A DNA stretch of 64,000 nt from Maratus speciosus (GCA_963932465.1 OZ010795.1:477762806-477826805), one strand, 5' to 3'; shown: positions 1 through 13,425, counted from the first letter of the stretch. The notes: generated by a model from the sequence alone, not told the origin. Program-made: numbers and translations.

Positions 1-1300
1 TTCCTTTCATTAATGTGGAAAAATAGTAGCAAATCGCTAAAATACTCTAAAAATCACATACAAAATTCCCGAAAAATTCGAAAATTGCTATACGAAAACC
101 GAATAAACTTTATTGAAATGAGGGCAGAATGTACTTTAGGTCAAAAATGGAATGTCAAAAAATTGCAGCAGATAGCGAAGAAACGTAATAAGCGCATTAG
201 AAATCACAAAAATTCAAAAATCACGAAAGTCAAAATTTACTATAATTGGATAAAAGTTTCAAATCTAATTCCTTTGACCTGTGGGCTCTCTTAAAATTTA
301 TGTTTTGGAAATCATGCTAAGCATTAGATCATGTTGCTTTTATTCGTAATTAATTTACTTGAACTCCCTTAAATATAATTAATATAATCCCTTAAGTTAA
401 TATTAGTTTTGTTGCATTAAAATATCTCAATTTGTTGATTTTCTGTAAGCAAGTAAACTATTGTTTTACACTGGAAGTCCATGGGAATTTAGCGAAATAT
501 TAGAGATATTGCCAAGTTGGCGTCACCTTTGGCGACTCATTTTGATAGCCAAATTTTGCGATATATCACCAAGTTGGCGACATACTTGGCGTTATTTGGC
601 GACAGAACTGGATCCACCCTACGGTAACCCCCCGCTTATAGGTATGGACATAAATTACATGCTGTTCAATAATCACATAAAGATTTCGCTAAAAATTCAA
701 AAATCGCTGCACGAATTCGGAATAAACTTTTTTGAAAAGAGAACAAAATTTACTATATTGGGTTAAAAGAAAGAAACCGTATTCTTTGTCCTATTGTGAA
801 AAAATCGAATTATTATAATCCCTTAAGTTAATATTAGTTTTTGTTGCATTAAAATATCTCAATTTGTTGATTTTCTGTAAGAAAGTAATCCATATTGGTT
901 TACAATGGAAGTCTATGGTAATTTGGCGAAATATTAGTGATATCGCCACGTTGGCGTCACTTTTGGCGACTCATTTTGGCCACGAAATTTGGCGATATAC
1001 CGCCAAGTTGGCGACAAATCTGGCTGCATTTGGCGACAGAACTATTTCCCTCTACGGCAACCTCCTTATAGGTATGGAAATGCATTAAATACAGTTCAAT
1101 AATTGCATAAAAAATTCGCTAAAAATTCAAAAATTGCTGTACGAATTTCGAATAAACTTTTTTGAAATGAGAACAAAATTTACTATATTGGGTTAAAAGA
1201 AAGAAAACATATTCTTCTCACTTATATGGAAAAATCGCCTCGAAACATAAAAAAGCGCAAAAAATCGCTTAAAATTTTAAATAAAAAAAAAATTCTAATC
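1..1300. repeat. Tandem interspersed-repeat units, period about 431 bp
   Basis: Two full units begin with the same words (AATCCCTTAAGTTAATATTA at 386 and 817) and run through a middle stretch rich in TTGGCGA/TCGCCAA half-sites to a shared tail. The first ~300 bases of the window match that tail, so the array enters from outside the window. A third, dispersed copy lies near 10738-10990. The TGGCGA/TCGCCA words occur in both orientations, giving each unit strong internal dyad symmetry. Short ORFs here are not conserved between units and are not called as genes. Confidence 0.8.
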
Positions 1301-1801
1301 AAAAAATCGAATATCGGGCTTCGAGGTGCAAAACTTCATATATAGACGTACGTTTTCCCCAAATTTTGTAGCTCTATGTGCAGTGGTCTCTTAAGAACAC
1401 CGTCGACACACTCACTCACATACAAACTTCTTTCTTTCTTATTATAGATGGGGACCACTTGCGCAAAATCTCTGCCTACGAAAATAAATAACTTCCAGGG
1501 ATTGCTGTTCTTTTTCTTGTGTCGAATCTTAGCATTCACGAATGAGGGCTGATGTATCTTTGCATTACATTCCGCAAGTGTACTCAAACCGCCCTTAAAC
1601 CATCTTTCAATATTTTTGCAACAATTTTTAAATCAAGATAATCAACGCTTCTTTATAATCGTTAAAATATCATTACTATTAAAGTTATTACTATTAAAGT
1701 CATTACAGTTAAAGTCATGAATAACATTCATTATCAGATTGTAACGAGACAGTATATGATTGACTGACTAAATGGTTTGCGATTATTAAAACCCCCAATT
1801 C

Positions 1802-1804
<3 letters not shown>

Positions 1805-1833
<29 letters not shown>
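1805..1833. repeat. Poly(A) tract, 29 A
   Basis: Uninterrupted run of A. The 500 bases before it show no coding signal that I recognise. It could be the tail of a degraded retroposon, but no element body was identified. Confidence 0.9.
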
Positions 1834-1837
<4 letters not shown>

Positions 1838-2114
1838 TAAGTGCACTCTACAATTTTTTAAAGTTTAGTCCAATTTTTAAAGCCTTTGTATTCTTACTTA
1901 ATTTCGCATTACGAAATAAAGAAAGCAGTTATTTTTAAAACCAAACATTTTTCTATGTGTTGCTGAATGATCTCTAGCTGACAACGTAGTTAAATACATA
2001 TATATGTAACAAAATGCACATATATAGTGCTTCTATTATTCATGAATGTGATGCCCTGTTACTTACATATAAGATACATTAAGATGAAAATATTTATAGT
2101 ATATTTCACGAGCG

Positions 2115-2330
2115 ACAAGCTCACCTGCTTGTCTAGTGGTTAGCCATCTGGCTACTGCACAAAAGATGCCGGATTCGAATCCTGAATGATTCATAGATGT
2201 TTGCACTAGGTCAGATTCTAATTTAAAAGTATGTACCCGTCTGTTTAGTCCTTGTGTGCAAAAGATAACCGTAGCACCGGCAACCAATCAACCTAACATC
2301 CAACCCAAGAGGAAAATGAAAATATACATA
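2115..2330 (+). repeat. tRNA-derived SINE
   Basis: The head (about 2127-2190) looks like a tRNA: an A-box-like TAGTGGTTAGCC and a B box GGATTCGAATCC at 2171-2182 with the usual spacing, which together form an internal RNA polymerase III promoter. The remaining ~140 bases are an unrelated body ending in an A-rich segment near 2310-2330. The acceptor stem does not pair well, so this is a SINE rather than a working tRNA. The parent tRNA was not determined. Confidence 0.65.
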
Positions 2331-2754
2331 GTTTCAAGTAGTTGTGAGATATTATTAAACATGCAAAATGTTCTAGGTTGCATATTTCATAAAATAAATG
2401 AGTGGGGCTTATAGGTTTGTAAATGTAATATATATTTTTAACAATAATGTGTTATTTTTGACAATATTATGAATATTGTTAAAAATCTGGGAATTAACTT
2501 AATGCAATGATTACACTTAAAAATCACATTACAAAATCAGAATAGGTATCGTTTAAAAAAAATATTTTTTAGCACTTTCCTACATAGTTGAAAAATGTTT
2601 ATGAATTGGGTGTGTCTGGATATCTGGCCGTCTGGCCGTTTATTTGACAGTCTGTTTGTTCGTGCTTTAATTCGCATAAATATATTCGGAAAGCAATGTA
2701 AATGAAATACGTTATTGAGGTTCACCGCGGCATGTTCGGTATTGAAAATGAAAT

Positions 2755-3985
2755 ATGTACCATACGTAGTTCGTTTACAGAGGCACTTAAAAGTATTCTG
2801 TTACGTTGGGATCTATAGGGGAACATCATTTGGAATGTATTTTAGTAGTGTTATAATATTTTAAACATAATGAAATTTATTTACAATATGCACTAGAAGA
2901 TGGAGCACTAGAAGATTATTATTATAGAATACGTCATATGTAGCACTACAACGCACGTACATCGAAACTTAAAAGTATTCCGTTATATTGTGTTCTATGA
3001 ATAAAATCGTTTACATCGTATTTCAGCGATGTTATTCTGTTACAAACATAATGAAATTCTTAAGAATATCTGGAAAGCACTAATGCATGATTTCTATAGA
3101 ATGCGGGAGATGCATGCATTTATAATTCATTTACAGAGTCACACAGAATAGTTCGGTTTTATAATGGTCTACAGGAAAAACTGTTCGCAGAGTATTTCAC
3201 TTATCTTGTACTATTTCAAATATGATGAAATTGATATACATTACTGAAGTGTACTAAAAGATGTTTGCAGTAGAATGTCATGTGCATTGCATTTATCATT
3301 CATTTACAAGGACACATAAAAGATTTCGAATACAATTGTCTATGCGCAATGTTGTCAGTTAGGGAGGATTTCTGAATGTGAATTTTCAGTTATGGTATGC
3401 GTTTTTAAGTCTAACTAAATTTTTGCACATTACATAAATTTTTGAATACATAAATTTTATAGATCATATACGGGGTTACATAAAGGATGTCGTAAGTATT
3501 GCTGAGAATGATCGTGAATTCCTTAAAGGTACTTTTGTATTTGAGAGTTATGTATTTTCAAGCTCAACTACATTAGAATGAATGTTTGTAGCATATAAAT
3601 AAAATCATATACAGAGTTGTATACAAAGAACTAGATACATAACCGCCTATGGATAGTAATTCCTAGAAAAGTGAATTCAGTAGTTTTAAGCATGTTTTTG
3701 CCTGAATAAAATTTTATCTAGCATGTGGCGTTTATAAAAACCTCTATGTAAAATACAGGGCTGAAGAAAAAAATTCAAGTAAGTTTCTGTATATTGTTAG
3801 AAATTTCGGAAGTTAAATTTCAACCGTGTTATAGGTTTTCTTACTAAACTAAATTTAAGCATACAATGTAAAATCTCTACAAATCTGTAGATCATATACA
3901 GAACTTCACAAAAGAAGTAAATTACCTATCTGGTTATGGGATGAAAGGGAAGAAAAAGGGAAATCTGAACCGTAGCTCCAAGCTG
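2755..3985 (+). repeat. Degenerate satellite-like array, about 170-bp units
   Basis: A recurring phrase close to CATTTACAGAGNCACANAAAAG appears at about 2773, 3125, 3300, 3470, 3608 and 3898, with degraded copies between. Another shared phrase, GAAATTGATATACATTACTG, sits before the unit near 3230. Spacing is roughly 140-200 bases and copies are strongly diverged. A two-unit array of the same family lies on the minus strand at about 33665-34010. Confidence 0.65.
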
Positions 3986-5768
3986 CAAGCATGATGAAGT
4001 GTTTTCTTACGGACGGTCGAAACCCATTTATTAGTCCCTCCTTATCATTTTGACAACAGTTTTAAAAAGATTGGTCAATGTTTATATTTATGCTTCAGTA
4101 ACTCAAAAAAATGCAAGATTCTCAACATAACCGCCTGGTTCAAAACATGACGATTTATAATAAATACAAAGTATTAGTAACAGAAACACCACTTGTAATA
4201 ACAATAATACCACTAATAATAATTATTATTATAATTATAATTAATGAATATATATGAACACTATTTACAATGGAAACAAAGATGGTAACAAAAAAATCAT
4301 AATTCATTGCCTGAAGAAGTGTCCGAGAGGTATGGATAATTATTTCTAAAAATGACTTCATTTTCCCCTGTAAATCTCATTAGTGCTGATATTCTGTTCA
4401 TGAAAACAGGACTTTCACCAATATAATTAATCTAATCCGGAATCGCCATACTTCTGTGTTTTTTAATTTGGTAATATGTTGTCAGAGGACAATCCACGGT
4501 AATTCTTGAAATCTGGTTTTCAAATGTGTTATGCGATTTTAAAAATGCTTACATGGATATCTTATATCTCTTATTAAACGGCGACGTTTTATTAAAGTAT
4601 TGTGGAAGTGTTAGAAAATGTTTCATAATCTATGTTTGGTGCATGATTTTTCTTTCTCGTTTCATATTTCTTCTTTTCTTTTCTTTTATTCTTTTATTAT
4701 TACAAAATAAACGTTTGGTTTGAATCCACTTAAATGTACACAGTAACAATAAACACACACGATATTTATATTTTTTTTCTATTCAGCGAAAACGGTTGAA
4801 TAATATGCAGCTAATATGTGTAACAAAATGCTAGCAAAACATGTTTTTATTCTTCCCGGCAAATAAAACGAATACTTAAATACCCGCGACATTATGGATT
4901 GTTTATACTCATAGCGAATCGGATTTTCCCAGATTAAAGTGACAGGCGTTTTTTTCGCCAAACGTATGTTAGAAGAGCGTGTAACAGCTCGAATTCGTTG
5001 GCGTAAACAGAAATAATATAAAAGTAGATCATGTCATGATTAGTACAGCATTAAGTTAGTTTTAGAGAAAGGCTTAGCATGATGTTGGAAGATTTTGAAC
5101 TGAGAATGTATAAGAGCATCTCTTTAATGCTTTTCTTGTAAATTGGGTATAAGGCTATTTTGAATTTTTTTAACTCACTGTCTAACCATGTGATGTTTAT
5201 TTATTTATGAGCGTTGTGTTTAATTAAATGTTTGTGGTTGTTTTGAATCAAGTCAAACATTTTATGGACATTTTATTTTAGTTATCTAATTAATCCACAA
5301 AATTATTTGAGGCTCGTACCGCAGTGCGATTGAGAACAAAATTAAATTTCATTCAAGATAAGAAGATATCAAGAAACCAGTTTTGAATTGAAAAATTTAT
5401 TCGAAATGAGATTTGAATGAATTGACCGGAATAAGAATACATCTTCCATAATTAGATCATCTATCACTGCAAATGTGAATTTTTGTACTTTTGATATATT
5501 TATTTTATTGTTACAAAAACAAATGAAATGATGTAATTTTTAAAAACATCCAGAAAAGCTGATTTGTTAACCCTATTATACGATTTGGGTTCCAATATTC
5601 TCCAAAATCCAAAATTTAATATTTAACTCTCGGGTACACCCTTTTCTTCACCGTTTATCACACCCTAAACTTCTAATGTTTCTGCATTGAGATTCATTAA
5701 ACTTTTCATTTCATAATAGGAGGTATTACTGAATAAATATTATCAACAAACATCATAGGACTGTGAGA
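3986..5768. other. Unassigned AT-rich DNA
   Basis: No supported gene. There is a short ATT/TAA-rich microsatellite near 4210-4245. The ORFs of 60-68 codons in this stretch are AT-rich chance frames with hydrophobic, low-complexity translations. Confidence 0.6.
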
Positions 5769-5776
5769 CCTATAAG

Positions 5777-7272
5777 CAGGGTTGCGGAGTCGGTGGGAAA
5801 AATGGCCGACTCCGAATATGACTCTGACTCCGGGAAATTTTAATGACTCCGACAACACCAGTACTCGGGCTGGGGTACTAGTGTTGCCTGTTGATTAAAA
5901 TAATGATGAAACATAGGAAAAATAAAGCTAAAATCTCATTATTTCGGCACTGATTATGTTTTTAGGGCTTCAAAAATAAAACAGAAAAAAATTATATTTT
6001 CCGCTTTATTAATTTTGCAATTTCGCTCCCACAAACCCGAAATATCCAACTATCGAAGTCTAAAGAATATAAAGTGGAAATTTTACTATTTTGGATCTGC
6101 GGACTGAGAAGAAAAAATGAAATCGTTACAGTTGAGTTGTTATTTTGCTCCTCCAGATTTGAAAAACATTTATGGAAAGGAGGAAAAATAAAGATGAAAA
6201 TTTTATTATTTTGGAAATAATTCGGATCCTGTGTATTCTAATGAAATAATAAACATAATTGCATTTTTTAAATTAAGTTTACAATTTTGACTTTATTTCG
6301 GGTTCTGCAGACCGAAAAAATCCGAAATTCAAAAGGTGAAAGATAACGAAATTTTACTATTTTATCGTTATTTTGGGTACCGCCCATTCAGAAAAAAAAA
6401 GAATTACAACTTCATCTTATTTTGACTCATGTCCACAAGAATAAATAAATAACGGAAGGGTATTTTAGAATTTTGACTTTTGGTCATACAGACCGGAAAA
6501 GTTTGAGAGGGAAAAAAGGGAAAAAGGCTTCTATTAGAATACTAGACCGGGTTTTTAGTTATTTTTACTCCAAAAATAGCGAAATTTATAATTTTCGCAT
6601 TTCTTCCGGTAACAGATCTTCATGAGCTGAAATGTTAAGGCCAGTCCCCTAAAACATTCCGCCGTGCTTTTATATTTATTCTCACTCCAATCATGCGTAT
6701 TGCCTATAGTAAATTGCTCCTACTTTATCGGCGTAGTTTGATTCTTTGAAATTTGTTATATTGGGCTTGTCAGCTGGCTGCATTTTTTTATCCGTCTGAT
6801 CCGGCCCATTATCGTAAATTGTCTTAATTCTACTTACACGGCCTGTTGGAAAAATTGCCTTCATTTACTGGGCCTTGGGTACTTCCAGACCTTTGTTCCT
6901 CTGGTTCTATCCGCAAATCCCAAAAATAAGAGGGGAAGTATTTATATACTATATGTAAAATATCTACTGCAGTTATGAATTAAAACAGTTTTTATCTACT
7001 CTGTACATGGGTAGTACCCTGTACCTACCCCTGTATCTACTTTGTACACCGCAGTAAAAAGGTCATCTTTAACTTGGATTGCCTGACATAGTCCACAAAT
7101 AACAATAATAATAAATTTTATAGATTTAAAATTACATACAGTTAGTTTAATTTCACTTTAAAATGTCTAACAAAAAAATCTGGAGTCGGAGTAGGAGTCG
7201 GCTTGTTTTTTTAGCGACTTTGACTCCGACACTTTTGCTCAAAATGGGTCCAACTCCGACTCAGCAGCCCTG
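5777..7272. mobile_element. Non-autonomous hAT-type DNA transposon, 1496 bp
   Basis: Terminal inverted repeats read CAGGGTTGCGGAGTCGG on the left and CAGGGCTGCTGAGTCGG on the right (reverse complement), 15 of 17 identical. The element is flanked by a perfect 8-bp direct repeat, CCTATAAG, at 5769-5776 and 7273-7280. An 8-bp TSD with CAGGG termini is the hAT signature. Both ends carry clusters of the GACTCCGAC word, probably subterminal transposase-binding repeats. The interior has no transposase-like frame and repeats a phrase close to GAAATTTTACTATTTT, so it is non-autonomous. Confidence 0.88.
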
Positions 7273-7400
7273 CCTATAAGTCGTTTAATCAACATCATAC
7301 CCTTCGAAGGCAAAATTATGATGACGATTTCGTCAAAGTTCGTCATGATGTCCACTGACTAGATATAAAAAAATCCATCCGGCCAGTGCCGGGAGGAAAA

Positions 7401-9130
7401 GGTAGCTTTCATATTCCTTATTTTCAAAAAGCCAGCTTATATTATTCAAACGCACAATGCTCAGTTTAGTGGAAACCGATTATAGGAGATTCAATACTAA
7501 TTTTTATCAATACTAAATCATTATGAATGAGAATTTTGCGAAATTAGTCATCTTTATCGAAGCTGCTTTTATTTAAAGTAACTATATTTGGTTGCCAAAT
7601 TCGGCGATATATTGAAGTGAATGCCATTTTAAGACAACATGGTGGACAAAGCTAACCAGTGAACTTGGTCGAGACTTTAGTAATTCCTGTGCACATGCTC
7701 ACTCACATCGGAATCGGTTGATATATACGAGTGCTGTCGCAGGCAAAAAATCAGATTTTTCAAAATGTTATCCACATAAAGAAATTCAAACTGCTATATC
7801 TGAGCCATTTTTTAGACAAAACAAAATATGCTCCGGTATCCTTATATCAAGGTCAAATACTTAAAAACGAAACCTTTTTTAACTTCTAATTTTTTTTCAC
7901 ATTACTTTAAATATATATTTTTTTATTTAGTGGCCGCCATTTTGAAACAAGATGGCTGATAAAGCTGGTCAGCGGACTTGGGCAAGACATTGCTATATAC
8001 TATCCACATGCCTTCTTACATCGGAATAGGTTAATAAATACACGTGTTATCGCGTGACAAATGTCAGATCGTTTCAAAATGTCAGCCATGCTAGAAATTC
8101 AAAGTGCTATAACTCAACCATTTTTTAAGAATAGACGAAACAAAAACTGCTCTTTGTATCAAGGTCAAACACATAAAAAAATCTTTCTCATTTTCTAATT
8201 TTTTGATACCTCATTTTAAATTTTAAATATTTTCTTTTCAATGGCAGCCCTTTTGAATCAAGATGGCGAATGAAGCTGGCCAACGAACTCGGTCTAGACA
8301 TTGGTATATACTATGTACACACCAAGTTACATCCATATCGGTTCATAAATACGCGTTGTTATTGCGTGACAAAAACCATTTTGTGTTTCAAGATGTTAGC
8401 CACAATAGAAATTCCAAAATGCTATAACTCAGCCATTTTTCTAGATATAGACGAAACAAAAATTGTTCCGGAATCTTTGTATTAAGGTCAAATACATACA
8501 AAAAATATCTTTGTCATTTTTCAATTTCTTGGTACCTCGTTTTAAATTTTAAATGTTTTTAAATTTTTAAATGGCCGCTATTTTGAAACAAGATGGCGGA
8601 TGAAGCTGGTGAACGAACTCGGTCGAGACATTTATATGTACTATGTATACACCAAGGTACATCCAAATCGGTTCATAAATACGCCTGTTATCGCGTGACA
8701 AAAATCAGGTCGTTTCAAAATGTCAGACACGCTAGAAATTCAAAGTGCAATAACTCAGCCATTTTCTAAGATATAAACAAAAAAAAATTGCTTCGGAATC
8801 TTTGTATCAAGGTCAAACACATAAGAAAAAAATATTTTTTAATTTTCAATTTTTCGGTACGACATTTTAAATTTTAAATTTTTTCTAAAAATTTAAATGG
8901 CCGCCATTTTGAAACAAGATGGCGGATGAAGCTGGCCAACGAACTCGGTCGAGACAGTGTTATGCAATATGTATGCACGAAGTTTCATCCAAATCGGTTC
9001 ATAAATACGAGATTTATAGTGTGACAAAGATCAGATATATATATATGATCGATGAAAGTATACCAAAATTTTTTGAAATCGCTTTTCTCCGAACGGCTGG
9101 AATAGGTAGATTTTTCTAATGAAAGCTACC
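7401..9130 (+). repeat. Five ~320-bp tandem units inside short inverted-repeat borders
   Basis: Units start with a phrase close to TGGCCGCCATTTTGAAACAA at about 7620, 7931, 8242, 8572 and 8898 (spacing about 311-330). Each continues with a conserved GATGGCGGATGAAGCTGG, a TCGCGTGACAAA phrase and an AT-rich spacer. The array is bracketed by GGTAGCTTTCAT (7401-7412) and ATGAAAGCTACC (9119-9130). The right border reappears inverted at 15646-15745, and a single inverted unit lies at 16940-17175. The open frames 8270-8485 and 8919-9119 are unit sequence, not genes. Confidence 0.75.
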
Positions 9131-9570
9131 TAAAACACCAATCCATTTTCAGCCATCAAAACTAAATATTTTTTCTCTTTTTTTCATCGCAGAAGTTATC
9201 ATCAAATTATTAAATTTTCATTCTCATCAACCTTTAGTCATAGCCAGTTTTAGTAAGTGTATGCAGGTAAGATTTAAAGTAGTAATGTGCAAGAGACTAA
9301 AATATGTCCTGGTGTTGTACGATTGACCACTACTATGGTATGTACCTTTGACCAGGTCGAAGTTACAACACTTTTATCATTCTTAAATTTTAAATTCTTC
9401 ATTTAAAATTTATTGATGCTCTGTTTATAAATATCTGTTTACAAATATTCTTTGTTTAAATCGATGGTAAATTATGTAAACATAAACTTTACTTATTTTA
9501 CTTCTCAGTTGTGCTACAGTAGTGAAATAATTTTAGAAGCAATACAGGATTAAATAGGAATAAAATCAGT

Positions 9571-11885
9571 AAAGATTATATTGAATGTGCGATTAAGCTT
9601 ATAAGAATAAAAGAAATGACCATTGGTGAAGCAACTAAGCATTTTAACTTTAAAAAACCCACATTGATTTTTTCACTTACATAAAGCTTAAAAAAAAAGG
9701 TAGTGATACATTTTCTTATTTTCCTAAAATACCAAGATGAGTTTTTACTGGTGAAGAAGGGACTTTACTTGTTTGTTATGTAAAGGAAGCTTCAAATTTA
9801 CACTTTGGGTTGTTACTGAAACAAGTTACATCTCTTGCATATGAGTTTGCTGTAGTAAACAATAAAATGATTGATTCCAGTTGTCAAGAGAGTAAGAAGA
9901 CTGGCAAAGAATGGCTTCGACATTTCCGTAAGCGATATAATGATGCCTCATTTCTTCGTAAACCAGAAGCAACTAGTCTTTATCTTTCTGCTGTGTTTAA
10001 AAGCAGACTGTTGTTTTTTTACAATTATAAACGAGTTTTAGAACACCATGCATTTTTACCAAGTGATATTTAGAATTTTGATGAGACAGGTGCAACAACA
10101 GTTCACATACCTCCTAAAATATAAGATTCGAAAGGAATGAAACAAATAGGTGGAGCTACATCTGGCGTATGAGGAACCAATGTGACGATGATAGCTGCGG
10201 TGAATGCAATAGATAACCTCCTAATGACAGCCATGACAGTCATGTATCCATTCATGTAATAGACTTAGCAAAACAATCTAGTGTAATATTACTGACTTTT
10301 TTGCCTCATACCATCCATAAAATGCAGCCTCTTGATAGGGGGTATTCGAATCCTTTAAAACTTACTATAAAGAAGCTGTAAATAGCTGGATAATTTAAGC
10401 AGGAAGCAGTGGAGAGCCAGTTACCATTTATGATATTCAAACTTTAGTGGACCTTGCCTGTCCAAAGGCTTTTGTTCCTAATAATATTATGAAAGACTTC
10501 AAAATCTCGGGTTTTGTTCCTTTTAACGAACATATTTTTGCCGATAAAGAATTTGCAGCTGCAAGTGTAACCTATAGACCTGAAGGCCTAACACAAGATC
10601 ATTTTCATAAAAGCTCATAAAATTAATTCTTAAGCTTGTAAAAGCGCTTCTTTAAATGAAGTCAACCTCTCAGAAAACAAGTAATATAAAAATTTTGTTT
10701 TTAAAGTCAATTCCTATTTAGACCATCAAAGAAAAATTTAATATAATCCCTTAAGCTAATATTAGTTTTTGTTGCATTAAAATATCTCAATTTGCTGATT
10801 TTCTATAAGCAAGTAGATTTACAATGAACTCTGTGGGAATTTGGCGAAATATTAGAGATATCGCCAAGTTGGCGTCACTTTTGGCGACTCATTTTGGCCA
10901 CCAAATTTGGCGCTATATCGCCAATTAGGCGACAAACTTGGCGGTATTTGGCGACAAAACATGGTCCCCCCTATGATAACCCCTTATGGAAAATACGTTC
11001 ATTGATCTTCAATAACCAATGGCCGCCATTTTGTTTCCCATGCAAAACTAAAATTAATTAATTAGAATTTAATTAATTAATTAATATTTGAAAAAACTGT
11101 ATTAATCTCAATTGTCATCCAGTACAACTTTTAAAAAAATTATTTCAACTTGATAGAATGAATAATGAGTATTTTATTAACGATTGAAAATTTGAACAAG
11201 ATAAATATATAAATAAATAAATAAATATAGGGAGAGTGTGAGCTAATAGTAGGAATTGAATAAACCTCCAACATCTAAAATTGTAATACCAGTAGTCATA
11301 AGAACCCACATCAAAGCTAAAACAAGGTGGGGGAACAAATAGATGTAGGTATAAAAGGAAAGTCTCGTATTCTCCAGATACTCCTGAAAGAATACCTCTC
11401 GTCGAGGCAATAAATGAAACAAAAGGATAAAACTAAGATCTCTGAAGAAAATAAAAAATGCAAAAATAAAAAGTATGCCAAAATATTTTTGTTCCAGAAA
11501 GTTTTATCTCTGACGATGATGCATTCTTGGAAAATTCATCCGATGAAAGTGATTATGATTTATTAGTAGATGATGAGGTAACTGAAAATGAAATTCTATT
11601 TGATAAAGAAGACATAGGTAAAGGAAGTTTCGTGCTTGTTAAGGTTTAAAAAAAATGGTTAAATATTATGTTTTTGAAATGGTTGAAGTAGATGCTATTG
11701 ATTTTAAAGTTAAATATCTAATGGGATTGAGTGCGAGAACTAAGTTTATAAGAGAAGATGAAACTCATGACACACATAAAGATGATATTATCATGGAACA
11801 TCCACATCCATCGCTTTCAGGGTGATCTGCTGAATTGGAATATATGACATTTGGAGTTGATTTATCTACGTTTAATGTTGAATAA
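9571..11885 (+). pseudogene. pogo/Tigger-type transposase pseudogene
   Basis: A decayed DDE transposase of the pogo group of Tc1/mariner. The first part reads as a psq-like helix-turn-helix (YIECAIKLIRIKEMTIGEAT near 9577). An open stretch at 9810-10073 resembles the CENP-B/Tc5-type DNA-binding segment (EWLRHFRKRYNDASFLRK). Just after a TAG stop comes the first catalytic block NFDETGATTVHIPPK (about 10074-10118). The block HTIHKMQPLDRG (about 10310-10340) and a C-terminal segment follow to KAFVPNN and FADKEFAAASVTYRPEG. The extreme C-terminus (about 11510-11885) has an acidic stretch, FVLVKV, and FGVDLSTFNVE before a stop. A deletion lies near 10230, many frameshifts and stops are present, and 10625-11280 is interrupted by another repeat. 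No function remains. Confidence 0.8.
10738..10990 (+). repeat. Dispersed copy of the 431-bp TGGCGA-rich repeat
   Basis: Opens with the same AATCCCTTAAG phrase as the units at 386 and 817, followed by the same run of TTGGCGA/TCGCCAA words, and stops near CCCCTTATGG. It lies inside the gap of the pogo-type pseudogene, so it probably inserted there. An AT-rich TTAATTAATT stretch and a short AAAT microsatellite (about 11041-11228) follow. Confidence 0.75.
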
Positions 11886-12914
11886 CTTTTGTTTATCGAT
11901 TTGTTGTTTTTTATAAGCTTGATTTCATTTATTCAACGTGATTTACGTAAATACTTTTTTCATGCTCAAAACTAACTTTCAAACCAAATTTTGAATTATA
12001 GTTCTTTTAAATGGAATACGTATTTTTATTTTATTATCTACAAACTTTTTAAAAATACCTACATTCAAGCGGAATTTTTCATTAACTTTTTATACACTTA
12101 AAATATGCTTAAATTTGCGTTGCTTTAAAAAAGATGTTTTTGCAATTTGTATTCTTAAATACAGATTTGTATTTTCCAATATATTAAATATTATATTTCT
12201 CTCTATATCTGTATTCATGTTTTTGTCACTTTTTAAATCTGTGGTAAAAGGTTCAATACCCTCTGGACAAAGATATAACACCATGTTGTAATATTGACCA
12301 ATTTTTAATTTTTTCAAATTCATAAAACGGGCACTTAAAATCAAGATACCAAATAAAATATATGTATATATGTTTTGGTTAGATATTAAAAGGATATATA
12401 AAGTTCAGAAAACAATGTTTTTTTTTTCGGGCCAGAAAAATTAAATTAGGGAAAACGGTCAAAGGTACTATATATTATTATTTCTTTTATTAAAAGAGTA
12501 CGATTCTTAGCAAACTTTGTAAAAAGGTTTTGATTACGCAGGTTTAGAGTTTAGAGCTCCTAATTTTAAGTTCATTTTTAACAATTGAAAAAAAGTATTG
12601 CATTGAGGGTTTGTTAAGCAAACCAAATACTACTATAGATCTGTAATATTCGATTCGCGACTTTCAGAAATGGATTTCTGTTAAAAATTTCATAAGTTAA
12701 AAATTCATACTTTTTTTTCGAAAATTAATTTTTAAAAATGTAGTTTTTTCAGAAAATTATGAATTTCTACCTATAAATTTAAATCTACAAATCTATTCCT
12801 AGAAGCTTAAAATACAACAATCCTGATTTAGTGCTCTTTCCGCTATGTAATTTATAATTTATGCTTAAAAATATACCTTCATTGTAAATTGTTTTGTAAA
12901 GGTAAAACATGAAT
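11886..12914. other. Unassigned AT-rich DNA after the pogo-type pseudogene
   Basis: No supported gene. The 12-base word GGTCAAAGGTAC near 12461 is the reverse complement of GTACCTTTGACC near 9342. It could be part of the decayed outer ends of the pogo-type element, but this is weak. Confidence 0.4.
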
Positions 12915-13425
12915 TTAACCCTTATGTCAATGACCGGGTACACGGGTACCTTTTTTGTCTTTTTCCCCGTTTTGGGGGTGTTAATATCAAAAGAAATTAA
13001 GTGAATTTGTATCCCCTTTATTCCTAGTATTCACTGTCCATTAGTATAATCACTTTAAAACTCGGAATTATTTTATTACTATTTTGGGGCATGAAACATT
13101 TTTATACCTCTCATCAATGTCAAGGGTACCCGGGTACCCATGCTAATTTTCTGTGGAATAATACAGATATTGATAAATTATTTAGATTTATATCAATAAA
13201 ACTTTAAATTAATTTGAAAATAAGAATTAAACATATTTTTTACAGTAAAAAATAGTTCAATTACGTGAAATTTTGTGGACAAGTTTATAATAGCAAAAGC
13301 TGTACGAGTGTACATCACATACTGGCTTTCCACATTGTTTACATGATTTTCTGGTTTTTCTGCGGCGTTTTCGAGACTCTATTAAGCACATCTGACATCA
13401 ACTGCTTTTATCCTTCTTGTTTCAT
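12915..13425 (-). mobile_element. piggyBac-type transposon end with transposase C-terminal remnant
   Basis: A TTAA at 12915-12918 is followed by CCCTTATGTCAATGACCGGG, a typical piggyBac terminus (TTAA target, CC start). A second copy of the GGGTACCCGGGTACC-type word lies near 13124-13140. On the minus strand at about 13420-13270, translation gives a basic, Cys-rich tail: RRRKTRKSCKQCGKPVCDVH. This resembles the zinc-ribbon C-terminus of piggyBac transposases, with the stop side facing the terminus as expected. Two stops interrupt the segment before it. The rest of the transposase and the other end are not recognisable. Confidence 0.65.

Noticed and set aside
7401..9130. CRISPR-like array
   Set aside because: Units of ~320 bp without unique spacers between short constant repeats; eukaryotic context.
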